Shown here in pieces: positions 37,488 through 48,767 of a stretch of DNA of 64,000 bases. Position 1 is the first letter of the stretch, and each line of letters opens with the position of its first letter. The notes under the pieces were generated by a model, which saw nothing but the letters and a program-made list of their open reading frames with translations, made no database searches and had not been told where the DNA came from. Origin of the DNA: Syncephalis plumigaleata. Taxonomy: Eukaryota; Zoopagomycota; Zoopagomycetes; Zoopagales; Piptocephalidaceae. The stretch lies in the NCBI GenBank assembly GCA_025201365.1, contig JAIXMF010000028.1:19914-83913 (forward strand), written 5' to 3'. Both the position numbers and the translations under genes were made by a program.

Positions 37488-38676
37488 TTAGTAGGTATCA
37501 ATGATCATAGCATCTTCCGTTAAATCAAATGAAGGCATCGACAACGTGTGCTGCTTGGTCCAGTCCTGTTTGGCTGTGGTCATCCACGGTAGTTCTTGAG
37601 CCAGAGAGAATGACATTATCGGAAGGTGCGCATCATTTGGCGTAGTTGGTGTATTAAGCATATAGTCATTGTCTACATCCATTGGTGGGCAGACGAGTAC
37701 TAAGCCAGGCAGTTTGAATGAAGGCTGCATACGATGTCGTATGGTTGTGCGTTTACGTGTTCGTGGCCATTGGCACGTATTGACCGGGATTTGCAATCGA
37801 CCCTTCTTTGTTCGTGGCATGCCGCTCGTAGCGAGATCAGCTTCATCCTCTACAGGTCGTTTACGCGGATTGGATGCCACCTTATCCGTGTAGTCCTCGA
37901 TTACAAAGATGAGCTCTTCTTCCGGTGTACTTGGCAGCATGGATGCGTGCTGGTCATTATCTGATTCGAGTGGCAATGCCTCTACCGAGTTGAGCGAGTG
38001 CTGGATGCTATCTGATTCGAGTGGCGATTCCTCTATCACGTAAAGAGTGCGCTGGATTGGTGGTGGAGCAATATGCGGTGGTCTCGCTACTCGATTACGA
38101 GGCATAGTCGTGGTATCGTGAAAACGTGACACTAGCGTCTTCATTTCATTGCTTTTAAATGGTGCACCCGCATAAAGCACCTTATTCACCGGATCAAGAA
38201 TGGCTGATAGGAAATGTTCGGCACAACAGTCTTGTAGGGCTGCTTGCTGATAACCACCGCTAATGCAATAGAAAAACGATACAATTGCATTGAAGAACCG
38301 TTGGTGTAGTCGCTTGCTCATTACGCTAACAATACTGTCTAGTAAGTATTCCACGCAGCAAGTTTGTCGGGAGAATGTAGCGGCTGCAACCGAATTCGTT
38401 TGAACCGGCGATGCAATTGTGCGGAGTGGCACGTTTGCGGAGTTATGAGCGCTATGACCTATGAATATAGAAGGGTGCACAGTATAAACACAAGCCATAA
38501 TTACGAGAAGTGTGACGATGCCTACAACACAGCATATAGTTGTTAGTATACTTGTTATAACGGTTATTAGCACGGTGAAAGATAAAGGCACTTACTATGA
38601 CTATGACGAGATAAATGAATAAAAATAGCGTGTAATTGTAGGAGAGAAATACGATAAATACAACGGCAATGAGCAC
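37488..38676 (-). CDS. Orphan protein with N-terminal membrane anchor
   Basis: The main exon is open for about 350 codons on the minus strand to a stop at 37488. It begins with a hydrophobic segment (IVTLLVIMACVYTVHPSIFI). A Cys-containing helical region follows (QTCCVEYLLDSIVSVMSKRL; YQQAALQDCCAEHFLSAILD), then a polar tail with a duplicated motif (EESPLESDSIQHSLNSVE / EALPLESDNDQH) and basic patches (NPRKRPVEDE; PRTRKRTTIRHRMQ). No ATG starts the frame. A TACTAAC branch site and TGTAG acceptor at about 38530-38560 suggest the exon begins near 38527 and that one or more short upstream exons lie within 38530-38830. Family not recognised. Confidence 0.55.
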
Positions 38677-39186
38677 AGCAGGGTGTACGGCTTTGTTGTA
38701 CAGAAAGAAATAAAGAATAAACTAGTTAGACAAGAGTAGATCGTGGCAAGATCAAGTGCTACGGAAGAAAGTGTTTCTCTGCAGTAATCGTAGTTTACAA
38801 GCAGTAAAAGTGTCCACAATAGTATGAATAACTATGCAGAGTAGAGTAAAATAAAGGCTATGAGTAATTACTATCGTAAGCTAGTGAGAGTACAAAAGTG
38901 TAGAAGGCATAAAGGAATACAACGCAAATTGAATATGCATATGCTTAGAAAACGTACAGAAACACGAAAAAGAACACGAAGAAGAAACACGGTAAAGAAA
39001 TGCAGAAGTGGTAAGGTGTCAATGCGGTGTCATTTAAATTAGTCAAAAGCGCCTGCGTTACTTCCCTAGAACTACCATACTGTTTGACCATATCCCTCTT
39101 TTTATTCTATTCTATACTCATTACTCCATTCCGTTCGTTTGTTTGTTTGTTTGTTTCTCTTGCTCTTCCATTAGGACAATATCAAC
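38677..39186. other. Upstream region of the micro-exon gene
   Basis: Divergent spacer between the orphan gene and the micro-exon gene. A Lys/Arg-rich short frame (38860-39042) is probably spurious. A run of GTTT repeats (39128-39155) and a pyrimidine stretch precede the ATG at 39187. Confidence 0.4.
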
Positions 39187-42100
39187 ATGGAATCATCTGC
39201 TGATAACAATAATAATAATAGCCAGCCTATAGTCAATGCTACAACATCCGTATCATCAAATTCCCCTGGTATTTCTATCATCATCATTATCATCGATACT
39301 AGTCAACATACTAATCGTAATACTACTATCTAATGGTCTTTCTAATGACAATCAATAGATGGTAAGTCTATATTGTATGACAATAATTGCAATGCTAATG
39401 ATGATGCCACATATGATGCTGTCAATCATAGCTGGTGAGTTAAACAACGAGTGATCATGACATCTATCATGTTGGCTGGAATGTAAATCAAAATCATATG
39501 TCACTATTATAGAAGCAGAAGTAAGTTGATATTCTGTCTAAATAAACATACAACGTACTAATTGCAATACTCGTATGATAGGAGGTGAGTTGTGAATCAC
39601 GATAATACTATGCCATACGCTCATTGAAATGTGGCAATCGATTCCCGTATGATTATGATGCATAGGAACACGTAAGCTACTAGTATCATTGTAATGAGCC
39701 ATTTGATTCACGTATGATTGCATGTATTAGTGGGTAAGCGAGCACTCGTTGGAATGTGGCATTCGATTCACCGATGATGACGCGTAATAGATTGTAAGTG
39801 GGCGGTATTCTGATTGCAGTATACGTCATACTAATTGCAATGGCACAATTGCTTCACTTGTCATTCCACACACACACACACACATACACATACATGACAG
39901 TATGTAGGTGATCATTTCGATCATAGCATACAATGTGCTCATTACAAGTTGACATGTCATGATACGTGTACGATGACCTGTAACAGGATGTAAGTTGCTA
40001 GTCTAGCATCATCGTATAATGTACTAATAACAACAACAACAATCATCATCATTCTCTTCGCATATGATTGCACTAGTATGTAAGTGGGCATTTCCATACT
40101 AATGCATGACGTGTTAATAGCAATGCATCACACACACACATATATATATATATACATAATAGATTGTAAGAAGTTAGCATTCCAATCTTACTAGTCGATG
40201 TACTCATTACCCTATGGCATACAATTCACATATGATTACGAGTAATAGTATGTAAGTGATCATCGTTGCAATGTGTGATCAATTAATTACAAATTGATTG
40301 ATGATTCACATATACTTGCATGTAACAGAGGGTAACTAGACATTCCTATCGTGATATGTAATGTGTTAATCGAAATGATGAACATGGTCCATGATGGATG
40401 ATTACACGGCATAGATTGTAGGTTGGCATTCTAGTGTCAGTATACTGATATACTAATCATAGTATTTATTTATTATTACGGATAATAGGAGGCAAGTCAT
40501 TATGATGAGTATAGAATACAGTATGCTGATTGTAGCACAATACATCATTGACTTGTAACAACACATGTAGAAAGATGTAAGCTAGCATTCCAATAATAAT
40601 CACAATAATCACAATGGATGACATGCTAAGTGAAATGCGACATACAATTCATATACGTGTGTGTGTATGATGATCACACGACATAGACGGTAAGTTAACA
40701 CGTGAACTACAATCCCAAATTGTAGCTCACCTATGACTATGGAATACAATAGGCCGTAAGTTATTGTTTCAATTGAAGCATACAAGACATTAATTGGAGT
40801 GTGGAATACAATCCACATACTATCACGTACAACAGATGGTAAACTAGCATTATAATCACCGTAGAATGTATGCTAATAGGGATGTGACATGTTATCTGCA
40901 TACGAATACGTATAGCAAATAGTAGGCTATTACTATGATGACAATGGATGATATGCTAATTGTGATGCGACATACAATTTTTGTATGATTATGAATGATA
41001 GACTGTAAGTCAATGTACCGAATTTAGTATGCAATGAGCTTACCGTAAATTGAAATATGATTCCTGTATTGTTATATATGGCAGTATGTAAGTTAGCATA
41101 ATGATTACAGCGTGTAACCAGCTAATTATAAAATGATATGCAACCCATCTATGATTACGAATGACAGGATGCAAGTTGACATATCGATTACATCGTACAA
41201 TGAATTAATTACGATGCGACATACAATTCACATATGATTGTGAATGATAGAGAGTGAGTGAACGCGTTGGCAACAGCATGCGATGAACTAACTGTAAATT
41301 GGCATATAATTCCCGTATGATTATGAATGGCAGTGGGTAAGCTAGTATTGTAGTGACAATGGCCGATGTGCTAATTGCAATGCGGTGTATAATCCAATGC
41401 GTTTATTAATGATAGGGTGTGAGTTAGCATAATGGTTATTGCATACAGTGGACTGATTATAATGTATCATACGATTCACATATGATTATGAATGGCAGTA
41501 TGTAAGTTGGAATAATGATAGCAGCATGCGATGGACTGATCATAATGCATCTTACGATTCTCGTACAATTACACGCTACAGGATGTAAGTAAGCATACAA
41601 ATTACAGCGTATGATGAACTAATTGTAAATTAAATATAATTTTGTATAATTATGCGTGACAGGAGGTTAGTTAACATGTCGATTGCAGCATACGATGGAC
41701 TAACATACAAAACTTGTGTATGATTATACCTGACAGTATGTAAGTTAGCACGATGATTACAGCATACGATAGTCTAATTGTAATTAACATGTGACTTGTT
41801 TATAATTACGCATGACAGTTGGTAAGCTAGCACATTGATTATGGGTTTAATGGCTTAATCGTATTATGATACTCGATTTCTATACAATTGTATGGGACAG
41901 GGAGTAAGCTACCATACCGCCTGAAGCATACCATAAGTTAATAATATATATTGGAATCCACGTATGCTTATGGGGGCAGCTTGTAAGTTTATATACAGGC
42001 TGTATCAAACAGTATACTCATTAGAATGCGCTTTACAATCCCATAGCTTTCTGAACGGGAGAAAGTAAGTCAATATACAGAATTTAGTATGCAATGCGCT

Positions 42101-45100
42101 GATTGTAATGCGGTATACCATTGAAATATGCTTGTAAATGATAGGAGGTAGGCTAGCATTACCATTACCGCATGCAATATGTTAATCGTAATGTGGCATA
42201 TGATCCATATATAATTACAAATGATAGATAGTAAGTTATTTTCTCGATGTTAGTGTAAGATGAACTCATTGCAAGATGTCCTATAATTCGTGTATGCTTA
42301 CATGTAATAGAGAGTAAGCTGATACGTTGATTACAAGATGTGATACGTTAATGGTAATGTCATTGAATGATTCACATAAAACTACAAATGTTAGAAGGTA
42401 AGCCAGCATTCTGGTTACAATCTACGGTATATTAATCGTATTGTGATACAATATTGACCGTTGTTTGTGTATGAAAGGAAGTAAGTCACCATTTTGTTTA
42501 CATTCTACGGTATGTTAATCGGAATGTGATATGTGCTTGTATTATTGTTACAGGAGGTAAGTTGATATCCGAATGATGAAGCATCATTCATTTATTATAA
42601 TGAGGCATTCATCCCACGTAGAATCGTATACGGGAAGAAGTAAGCTTTGTTGTTTGATTTGGTCAAGTATGTTGTGGCGCTAATCGATTGTTGTATGTCC
42701 TAGTTGAAGGCTGAGAATCGACGTGTAGGTTGATGTCACGATTACAATCTATGGTATACTAATCGGAATACGATATGTGATTGTATTATTGCTATTATAG
42801 AAAGTAAGCTGATATCCGAATGATGAAGCATCATGCACTCATTACAATGGGACATACAATCCACGTATAATCATACAAAGAAAGCAGTAAGTTTTATCGT
42901 TTGATTTGGTCAAGCATCGTGTGAAGCTAATTCACTGTTGTATGGCCTAGTTGAAAGAAGCGAATCAACGTGTAAGTTGATGTCACCAGTACAATCTACC
43001 GTATACTAATCGGAATGTGACAAATGTTTAACGTATGACTGCATGATAGCTTGTAAGTTAAACGTGTCAGCTTGTAGACATGAAGCATTAATCATAGTGT
43101 GATATACAATTCCCATATAATCATGGATACTAGGATGTAAGCTAGCATTGTTAGCATTGATACGTCGATCTAATTGCAATGTGGTAAACAACTCGCGTGT
43201 GATTACATATAACAGCTTGTAAGTGGGCATTGTAATCACGATATGCGGTGTACTGATTGCATTATGACACATGATTCACGTATGGTTGTGTGTGGTAGTT
43301 TGTAAGTTTATTATTCTTGTTACGACATACGAGACATTAATTGGAATGGGACATACAATCCACGTATGATTATGCACATCAGGGAGTAAGTCAGCATTCA
43401 TGTTGTAATACGATATTGGTTGCTGATAGTAATTTGGCATATCATTCATATATATGCATGTGTGAATAATAGGCCGTAAGCTAGCATTCTAATGGCAATT
43501 TGACGATGGACTAATAATCGTAATGATGTGGTGTACACTCACAAATGATCATGGATGATAGATGGTAAGAAAGTCAACCTATTCATTGGAATAGTCTAGT
43601 CGCTAACAGCAGTATGATATCTCATTCGTATATGCTTACGTGTCATAGGCAGTAAGTGGACATTCGAATGCTATCGTATGGTAGATTGATTGCCGTATGA
43701 TGGTATATGTTTCATGTATGGCCACATTCTATAGTTTGTAAGTGGGCATATTGATTGGAATGCGACATACAACTCACCTATGATTATGCGTGATAGATGG
43801 TAAGCAGGCATTCCTATCCCGATATACGACATGCTAATGACAATGTATGGCACACGATCCATGCATGATCATGTATGATAGAAGAAGGTAGGCTAGCATT
43901 CTAGTGGCACGTATTTCCCACTAATTGCAATACGGGATACGATCCATGTCTATGTGATTGCGTATGATAGCAAGTAAGTTGACGTATTGTTGCCGTGTAT
44001 GTCGTGCTAACAACAACATCATCATCATGCCATATGATTGGCGTATAACTATTGAACAGAAGGTAAACTAGCATTCCGATCAGAATAGACGATGTGCTCA
44101 TTGTAATGCGAACACGATTCATGTACACTTCCATACGATAGGATGTAAGTCGATAGTACTGTTACATTCTATGGTGCACTAATCACGAGACAACATACGA
44201 ATCACATTTGATTACGTAGAATAAAGGGCAAGTGAGCATTTCAATGGCAATTTGCAATACGCTAATTACATTGCAACATTCAATTCCCGTATGACTGTGA
44301 ATGACAGGAGGCAAGTTGGCATTTCTAATGACAATCTATGACGTGCTAATTGCAATGTACGCCATATGAATCGTGTATACTCACGTATAATAGCATGTAA
44401 GTGAGCACTTTTACTTGCAATAGGTGACATGCTAATGACGATATGTGGCATACGATTCATGTATTACCGGATGAACAGAAGGCAAGCCAGTGACTCGATT
44501 GTGATATGTCGTGTGCTAATGGCAATACGACATGCAATCCATGCATAATCACATACAATAGGAGGCAAGTCAATGGATTGATGACAAGCTATGCTATGCT
44601 AAATGCAATACGACTTGACTAATATATGATCACGGGCAATAGAAAGTAAGCTATCATCTCGACTACGATGGATGATTCATTGATCGTAATATGGAACATG
44701 ACTCATTCACAATGGCACAACACAGGATGTAAGTCAAAAGATGGCATAGTCACGATGCATGATGTACGACTAATCGATGTACGATATGCAATCCGGTACA
44801 ATCATATCGAATAGCAAGTAAGCTGGTATTTCCGATGACAGTGTATGATCACTCAACCATAATGTGCTACTCGATCCATGTGGATTGTAAATAATAATAA
44901 TAATAATAATAGGAAGTAAGTGGGCATGCCAGTCAATGTATACGCATTACTCATTGTAATGTGACATGTTCTCCACCTATGCTGACATACATCAGATTGT
45001 AAGCTATCTTTCCGATTGCCATAGACTATACACTGATTACAATCAATGTAAAATATGATATGCGTATGATTGTATGATAGCTTGTAAGTGGGCAGTATGA

Positions 45101-45400
45101 TGATAACAAATACCGCATTAATTGTAATGGAGTACACGTTAATTGTTAAGACATCTTGAGGAATGGTAAGGCAATAATCCACAATAATTATACTCATACT
45201 AATCCATTATGATTACAGAGCAAGACAAGGACATCATCAAGTAGATATTATAGGTATTCAAGTCAAGAATGGATTGGTGCAAGACCGTCATTTAGTGTCC
45301 ATACCATTCAAGTCATTATTCCTTGGTACAACAACAACAAATATATTTACAAGGTTATCATTCAATCATTTATTGAATAAATATGTCGTATTCTGACCAT
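39187..45400 (+). CDS. Gene built of about 70 micro-exons, mostly single codons
   Basis: Exon 1 (39187-39268) encodes MESSADNNNNNSQPIVNATT and seven more residues, ending in phase 1. It is followed by about 70 introns whose exons are 3, 6, 8, 12, 18 or 21 nt. Exons 2-4 (39359, 39432, 39513; 3, 3 and 8 nt) restore phase 0. From exon 5 (39582) to exon 71 (45081) every exon is a multiple of three. In this frame the first codons read E, EH, W, I, Y, D, Y, I, Y, R, I. Exons 42, 43 and 46 (18, 21, 21 nt) give a charged, coiled-coil-like part with NRIREE, LKAENRR and LKEANQR. The product is about 125 residues. The end is unclear: exon 72 (about 45161-45165) joined at 45219 gives a stop, whereas the acceptor at 45221 extends an open frame to about 45375. 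No homologue is recognised. Confidence 0.75.
39269..45218 (+). repeat. Tandem intron array, 83-bp period
   Basis: Each unit is an intron of about 80 nt plus a 3-nt exon. Donors at 40839, 40922, 41005, 41088, 41171, 41254, 41337, 41419, 41502 and 41585 are spaced 83 or 82 bases. The internal consensus is a GTAAGTTAGCAT-like start, a GCTAATTGTAATG-like motif about 35 nt in, and a CACGTATGATTATGAATGATAG-like end. Neighbouring units share these motifs but are clearly diverged. Five donors are GC (40492, 41171, 44311, 44482, 44565). CA/TA dinucleotide runs sit in two introns (39870-39890, 40130-40155). Confidence 0.9.
42557..42971 (+). repeat. Two-unit block duplication inside the array
   Basis: The segment from about 42557 to 42724 recurs at about 42804-42971. 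Both copies contain the GATATCCGAATGATGAAGCA and GTTTGATTTGGTCAAG blocks and end in a 21-nt exon (42704, 42951). The exons encode related heptads, LKAENRR and LKEANQR. This shows recent growth of the array by copying intron and exon together. Confidence 0.85.
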
Positions 45401-46056
45401 TATAATCAATAGACGATATGTGTTGTTAATATCACGTAGAAGTAATCAGTGTCATCTAAGAGCCTTTCCTAATGGAATGATGACGATTAATGGAAAATCG
45501 AATTGTGTTGGCCACTGTCTTCTTTTTACAGAATTCCTCCTTCTGCTTAACGCAGTTAGCCTTTCGTTTTTACGAATAAATAGTAGTTATGATAATAAAG
45601 CTTACGTATTTAGATGTGAGTAGCGGTAACCATCACGGTTAAGTTGTTTCTTGTTGTCCTTGTCATCCTTTTCTTGAACGTTTACAAGTAATGGCACTTT
45701 GATGTAATTGTGTTGGAACACCGTTTCCATTGCAAAGACAGAATAATCTGAATAAAGGTCAGACATGCTGCCATATCCCAATTCCATACACGATACTCGA
45801 ATCCTTTACCTTTCATGTCATCTTTACAATTCTGATGTGTGCATCTAATAGAATAATGAATTAGTATATTGTTATAGATTGTACTCATATTAAGAAGACA
45901 TGACAAGTGACAGTAGGATATCTCGTCAATGAGAAAGACTTGAACACCATGCTTCATTATTATCCACACTTGCGTATGATTTATTTGTGTATTCTTGATT
46001 AAAATAACGTTATCCTATTTCTCTACCCCATATCGCCTTTCTTATTCCATTCCACT
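45401..46056. other. Spacer and inverted-arm upstream sequence
   Basis: An open frame at 45420-45623 (ISRRSNQCHLRAFPNGMMTI) may continue from sequence at 45222-45340 across a GTTATC...AATAG intron. It could be another 3' end for the micro-exon gene or a separate short gene. From 45588 onward the sequence belongs to inverted duplication B. Confidence 0.3.
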
Positions 46057-47781
46057 ATGTCTACTACTACTGCTACTACTACTACTATTACTACTACTAC
46101 TGAAATATCGAGTAATTCCAACTCGTCTTGTAGATTACTAGTTTGTCTGAATACTCTTCCATTTCATGACCAGCGTGTCTTTCGTAGTCAACTTGATCAT
46201 ATCGAATTATTGCGTTTATCAGCATGTTGTCGCACGTTAAGAAGCAGTATTCGAAATGACCAAATATTATGGCAAGAACGCTACCATAGGGATTTCCTAT
46301 CGGGAGCCTATTACGCTAAAGAAATGGATTTCGTATTATGGTGTATACGCACGGATGTCAACAATCCATGTACATCGGATAAACGAGCCGATCTACTAGA
46401 GAATGTGGACTGGTACAACACATATCGTCGACGAGTGAGCACCGAGAATAATTGGCGATATGGGCGATGCAATATCACAAATATCGATATGGAACAGGAC
46501 GGGGATGGAATAGATTATCGCGAAGATGTTGATAATAATCGTATATTTATAACGCAGCAAGGTCGTCCAGACAAAATGTCAATCCATAATTATACTTTAC
46601 AATACTTGCCACATTCAAATCTTAGATCAAGCAATAACATTGTGTATAGCAGTACATTTTCCACATCGCCAAACGTTCTTTCTTTGGGTAGCGTTAATGA
46701 AGTTCGGCATAGTTATGTCCTGGGTGACCATTATATAGCCACATCTCCTTATGTGATTGAAAGCGATACCAACTATAATATAAAAATACTTTCTTGCAAG
46801 CATGGTGGTGTTATCACTGCATTCGACGTTTCAGTACAATATCAAGTGAAGGCAATCGAGGGGAAATGGGTACTATTAGTGCATGAATCATACGAGTCAT
46901 CCGATGATTTGCCAATTTGTATATGTAGTAAGTATACAACAATGCAATATAGTTAGTACTAATAATCAATATATTTAGACGATATAATGGTATTCGATAT
47001 AGATAATAGTATCATGTGTTCAGGAAACATTGATGGTAGATGGAATGCGACATGTTTCTATAAAACAACTAACAATACAGCAATAGTATACACGGTAAGA
47101 ATAGTCCACGATGATGACACAGATCGTATTGAATGGGCATTATACCAGTTCTCGAGCAATAATCCTGTTGTACAATTGCGAAGTGGCTGGTTTCATCTAC
47201 CTGAGAAGATGCCGACGGCATGGCCAATTCCGTATAATTCATATGATTCGCATATGATAATTGAATTTGGTGGTCATCCTGATTATAACCCATACATAAT
47301 GCATAGCGTAGCATCCAATGGTCAAAGCCATACTCCACGTAATAGTTATATTATGACAGATCAGCATATACTTGCTCCATTGTTAAGAGCTGGATGCAGA
47401 TATTCGATGTTTGATTCCAAACCGACAAAAGTATGGACAGACTTATCCTACAATGACGATCAAGTATTGCATTTACCGGGTACGATTTTCACTAGAAATC
47501 TTATTGGAGATCTCTATGTTTTTATTACAAAAGAGCGTAATCATGTATACAATCGATTGCTTGTAGACATCAATACAAAAGAAATGATACGTAAATTGGA
47601 AGCACCTATCGCTGGTGGGCATTTGAAAATTGACACAATGCTTGGTATGATAAGTAGTTCCTATGACGGCGATGTGTACACAATACAAGAGTATTGTGAA
47701 CTATAACAAACATCAATAAACCATACTATATTGCTATTGATCACATTAGAGCGAGTAATATGTTTCTGTTGACTAATAATG
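45588..47781 (+). repeat. Inverted duplication B, right arm
   Basis: Matches 34612-36795 in reverse complement. The two arms flank about 8.8 kb containing the orphan gene and the micro-exon array. Confidence 0.9.
46057..47706 (+). CDS. F-box-like protein
   Basis: Intact member of a local family of three. Exon 1 is 46057-46927; a 51-nt intron (46928-46978, GTAAGT, ACTAAT, TTTAG) is removed; exon 2 is 46979-47706. The total is 1599 nt, in frame, encoding 532 residues. After a Thr/Ser start, an F-box-like helical motif is visible at residues of about 27-70 (LNTLPFHDQRVFRSQLDHIE, LLRLSACC, LWQERYHRDF). The remainder is rich in Trp/Tyr and beta-forming segments with repeated Asp-containing turns, plausible as a beta-propeller substrate-binding domain. 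F-box proteins link substrates to Skp1-Cullin1 E3 ligases. The F-box assignment rests on pattern only. Confidence 0.7.
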
Positions 47782-47884
47782 TCGACTCATACAATCAATT
47801 GTAATTACGATTCAACTTGTTTAACGAACACTTTAATGACATTTTATTGTGTATTCAATCATTAGTCAAGTAGAATAGTTTACT

Positions 47885-48767
47885 CTACGATAATTCATGA
47901 CGCTTCATACGAGCTTCAATCACCATTCGTACAAAATAATGATGCCAGCGATTATCACCGGTCAGTTCCGGGTGGAAGGCACAAGCGAGTATATCACGAT
48001 AGCGTACGGCTACAACTTCTGCCGGTTTACCGGGTACACGCTCCACTCGTGTTAATACTTGAACATCCTCGCCGACTGCTTCTACCACGGGGGCACGAAT
48101 AAATAATGCAGGGAATCCTTTAGCTTCGTCGGCGGTAGAACCTGTTGCACAGAGTACGGCCTTTGGTTCCGAGAGAGTAGCCTCGAAACTCTCCACTTGT
48201 GATCCAAAACGATTACGATACACGGTAATGGGGAGTGCTCCCAGTAAAGCTTGTCCATCCTGCTTCTGATTATGCGCCTCCGATGACAATAGAATCATAC
48301 CGGCACATGTACCCTAAGCAAATGAAAAACATATATATATATATATATGTAAGTGATTACTATGACTTTGATACTACCGTTTAACATTGAGATGATAGGT
48401 CATGGATGCTTACCCAAACAGGACGGTTTCGTACTAGTTCCTGTAGCGCGGACCAGGCACCACTACGCTGCGCAACAATGGACATGGTAGTGCTTTCGCC
48501 ACCAGGAATAATAAGGCCATCAAGACGTGGATCTTCAATATCTGCCTTGCTACGCACTTCGACTGCCTCGATATCCGGTCGTACCTGCCGTAGCATCACT
48601 AAATGTTCGTGAAAACCACCCTGTATCGCTACAAAGCAAAATGACAATATCACATTAGCGGATGCTATCTATAGAGTGAGTATGACCTGTTTACCAAGTA
48701 CACCGATACGTAGTGCAGGTGTAAACTCGCTTGTGGATGTCGTACTAGTGCTGATAGCGTTCGTCAT
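47885..48767 (-). CDS. SNO: PdxT/Sno glutaminase for vitamin B6 synthesis
   Basis: Glutamine amidotransferase subunit that supplies ammonia to PdxS/Snz for pyridoxal 5'-phosphate synthesis. ATG 48767 gives a short Ser/Thr N-terminus, then LRIGVLGKQ. A short intron follows, then the AIQGGFHEHLVMLRQV block with a VRSKADIE segment, LDGLIIPGGESTTMSIV (glutamine-site loop) and GTCAGMILLSSEA with the nucleophilic Cys. The C-terminal AFHPELTGD carries the His and Glu of the triad. The stop is at 47885. Two or three introns; the frame is intact. Length of about 240 residues is slightly above bacterial PdxT because of the N-terminal extension and an insert near 48060-48130. The partner Snz/PdxS is not in the window. 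Confidence 0.95.

Noticed and set aside
38860-39042. 60-residue Lys/Arg-rich open frame
   Set aside because: Composition follows AAG/AGA-rich DNA, it has no homology features, and it sits in the probable promoter of the micro-exon gene.
39269-45218. CRISPR-like array or ordinary satellite
   Set aside because: Units lack a constant repeat with unique spacers, and the DNA is eukaryotic with spliced genes. A plain satellite would not keep AG-NNN-GT at the unit borders and an open joined frame.
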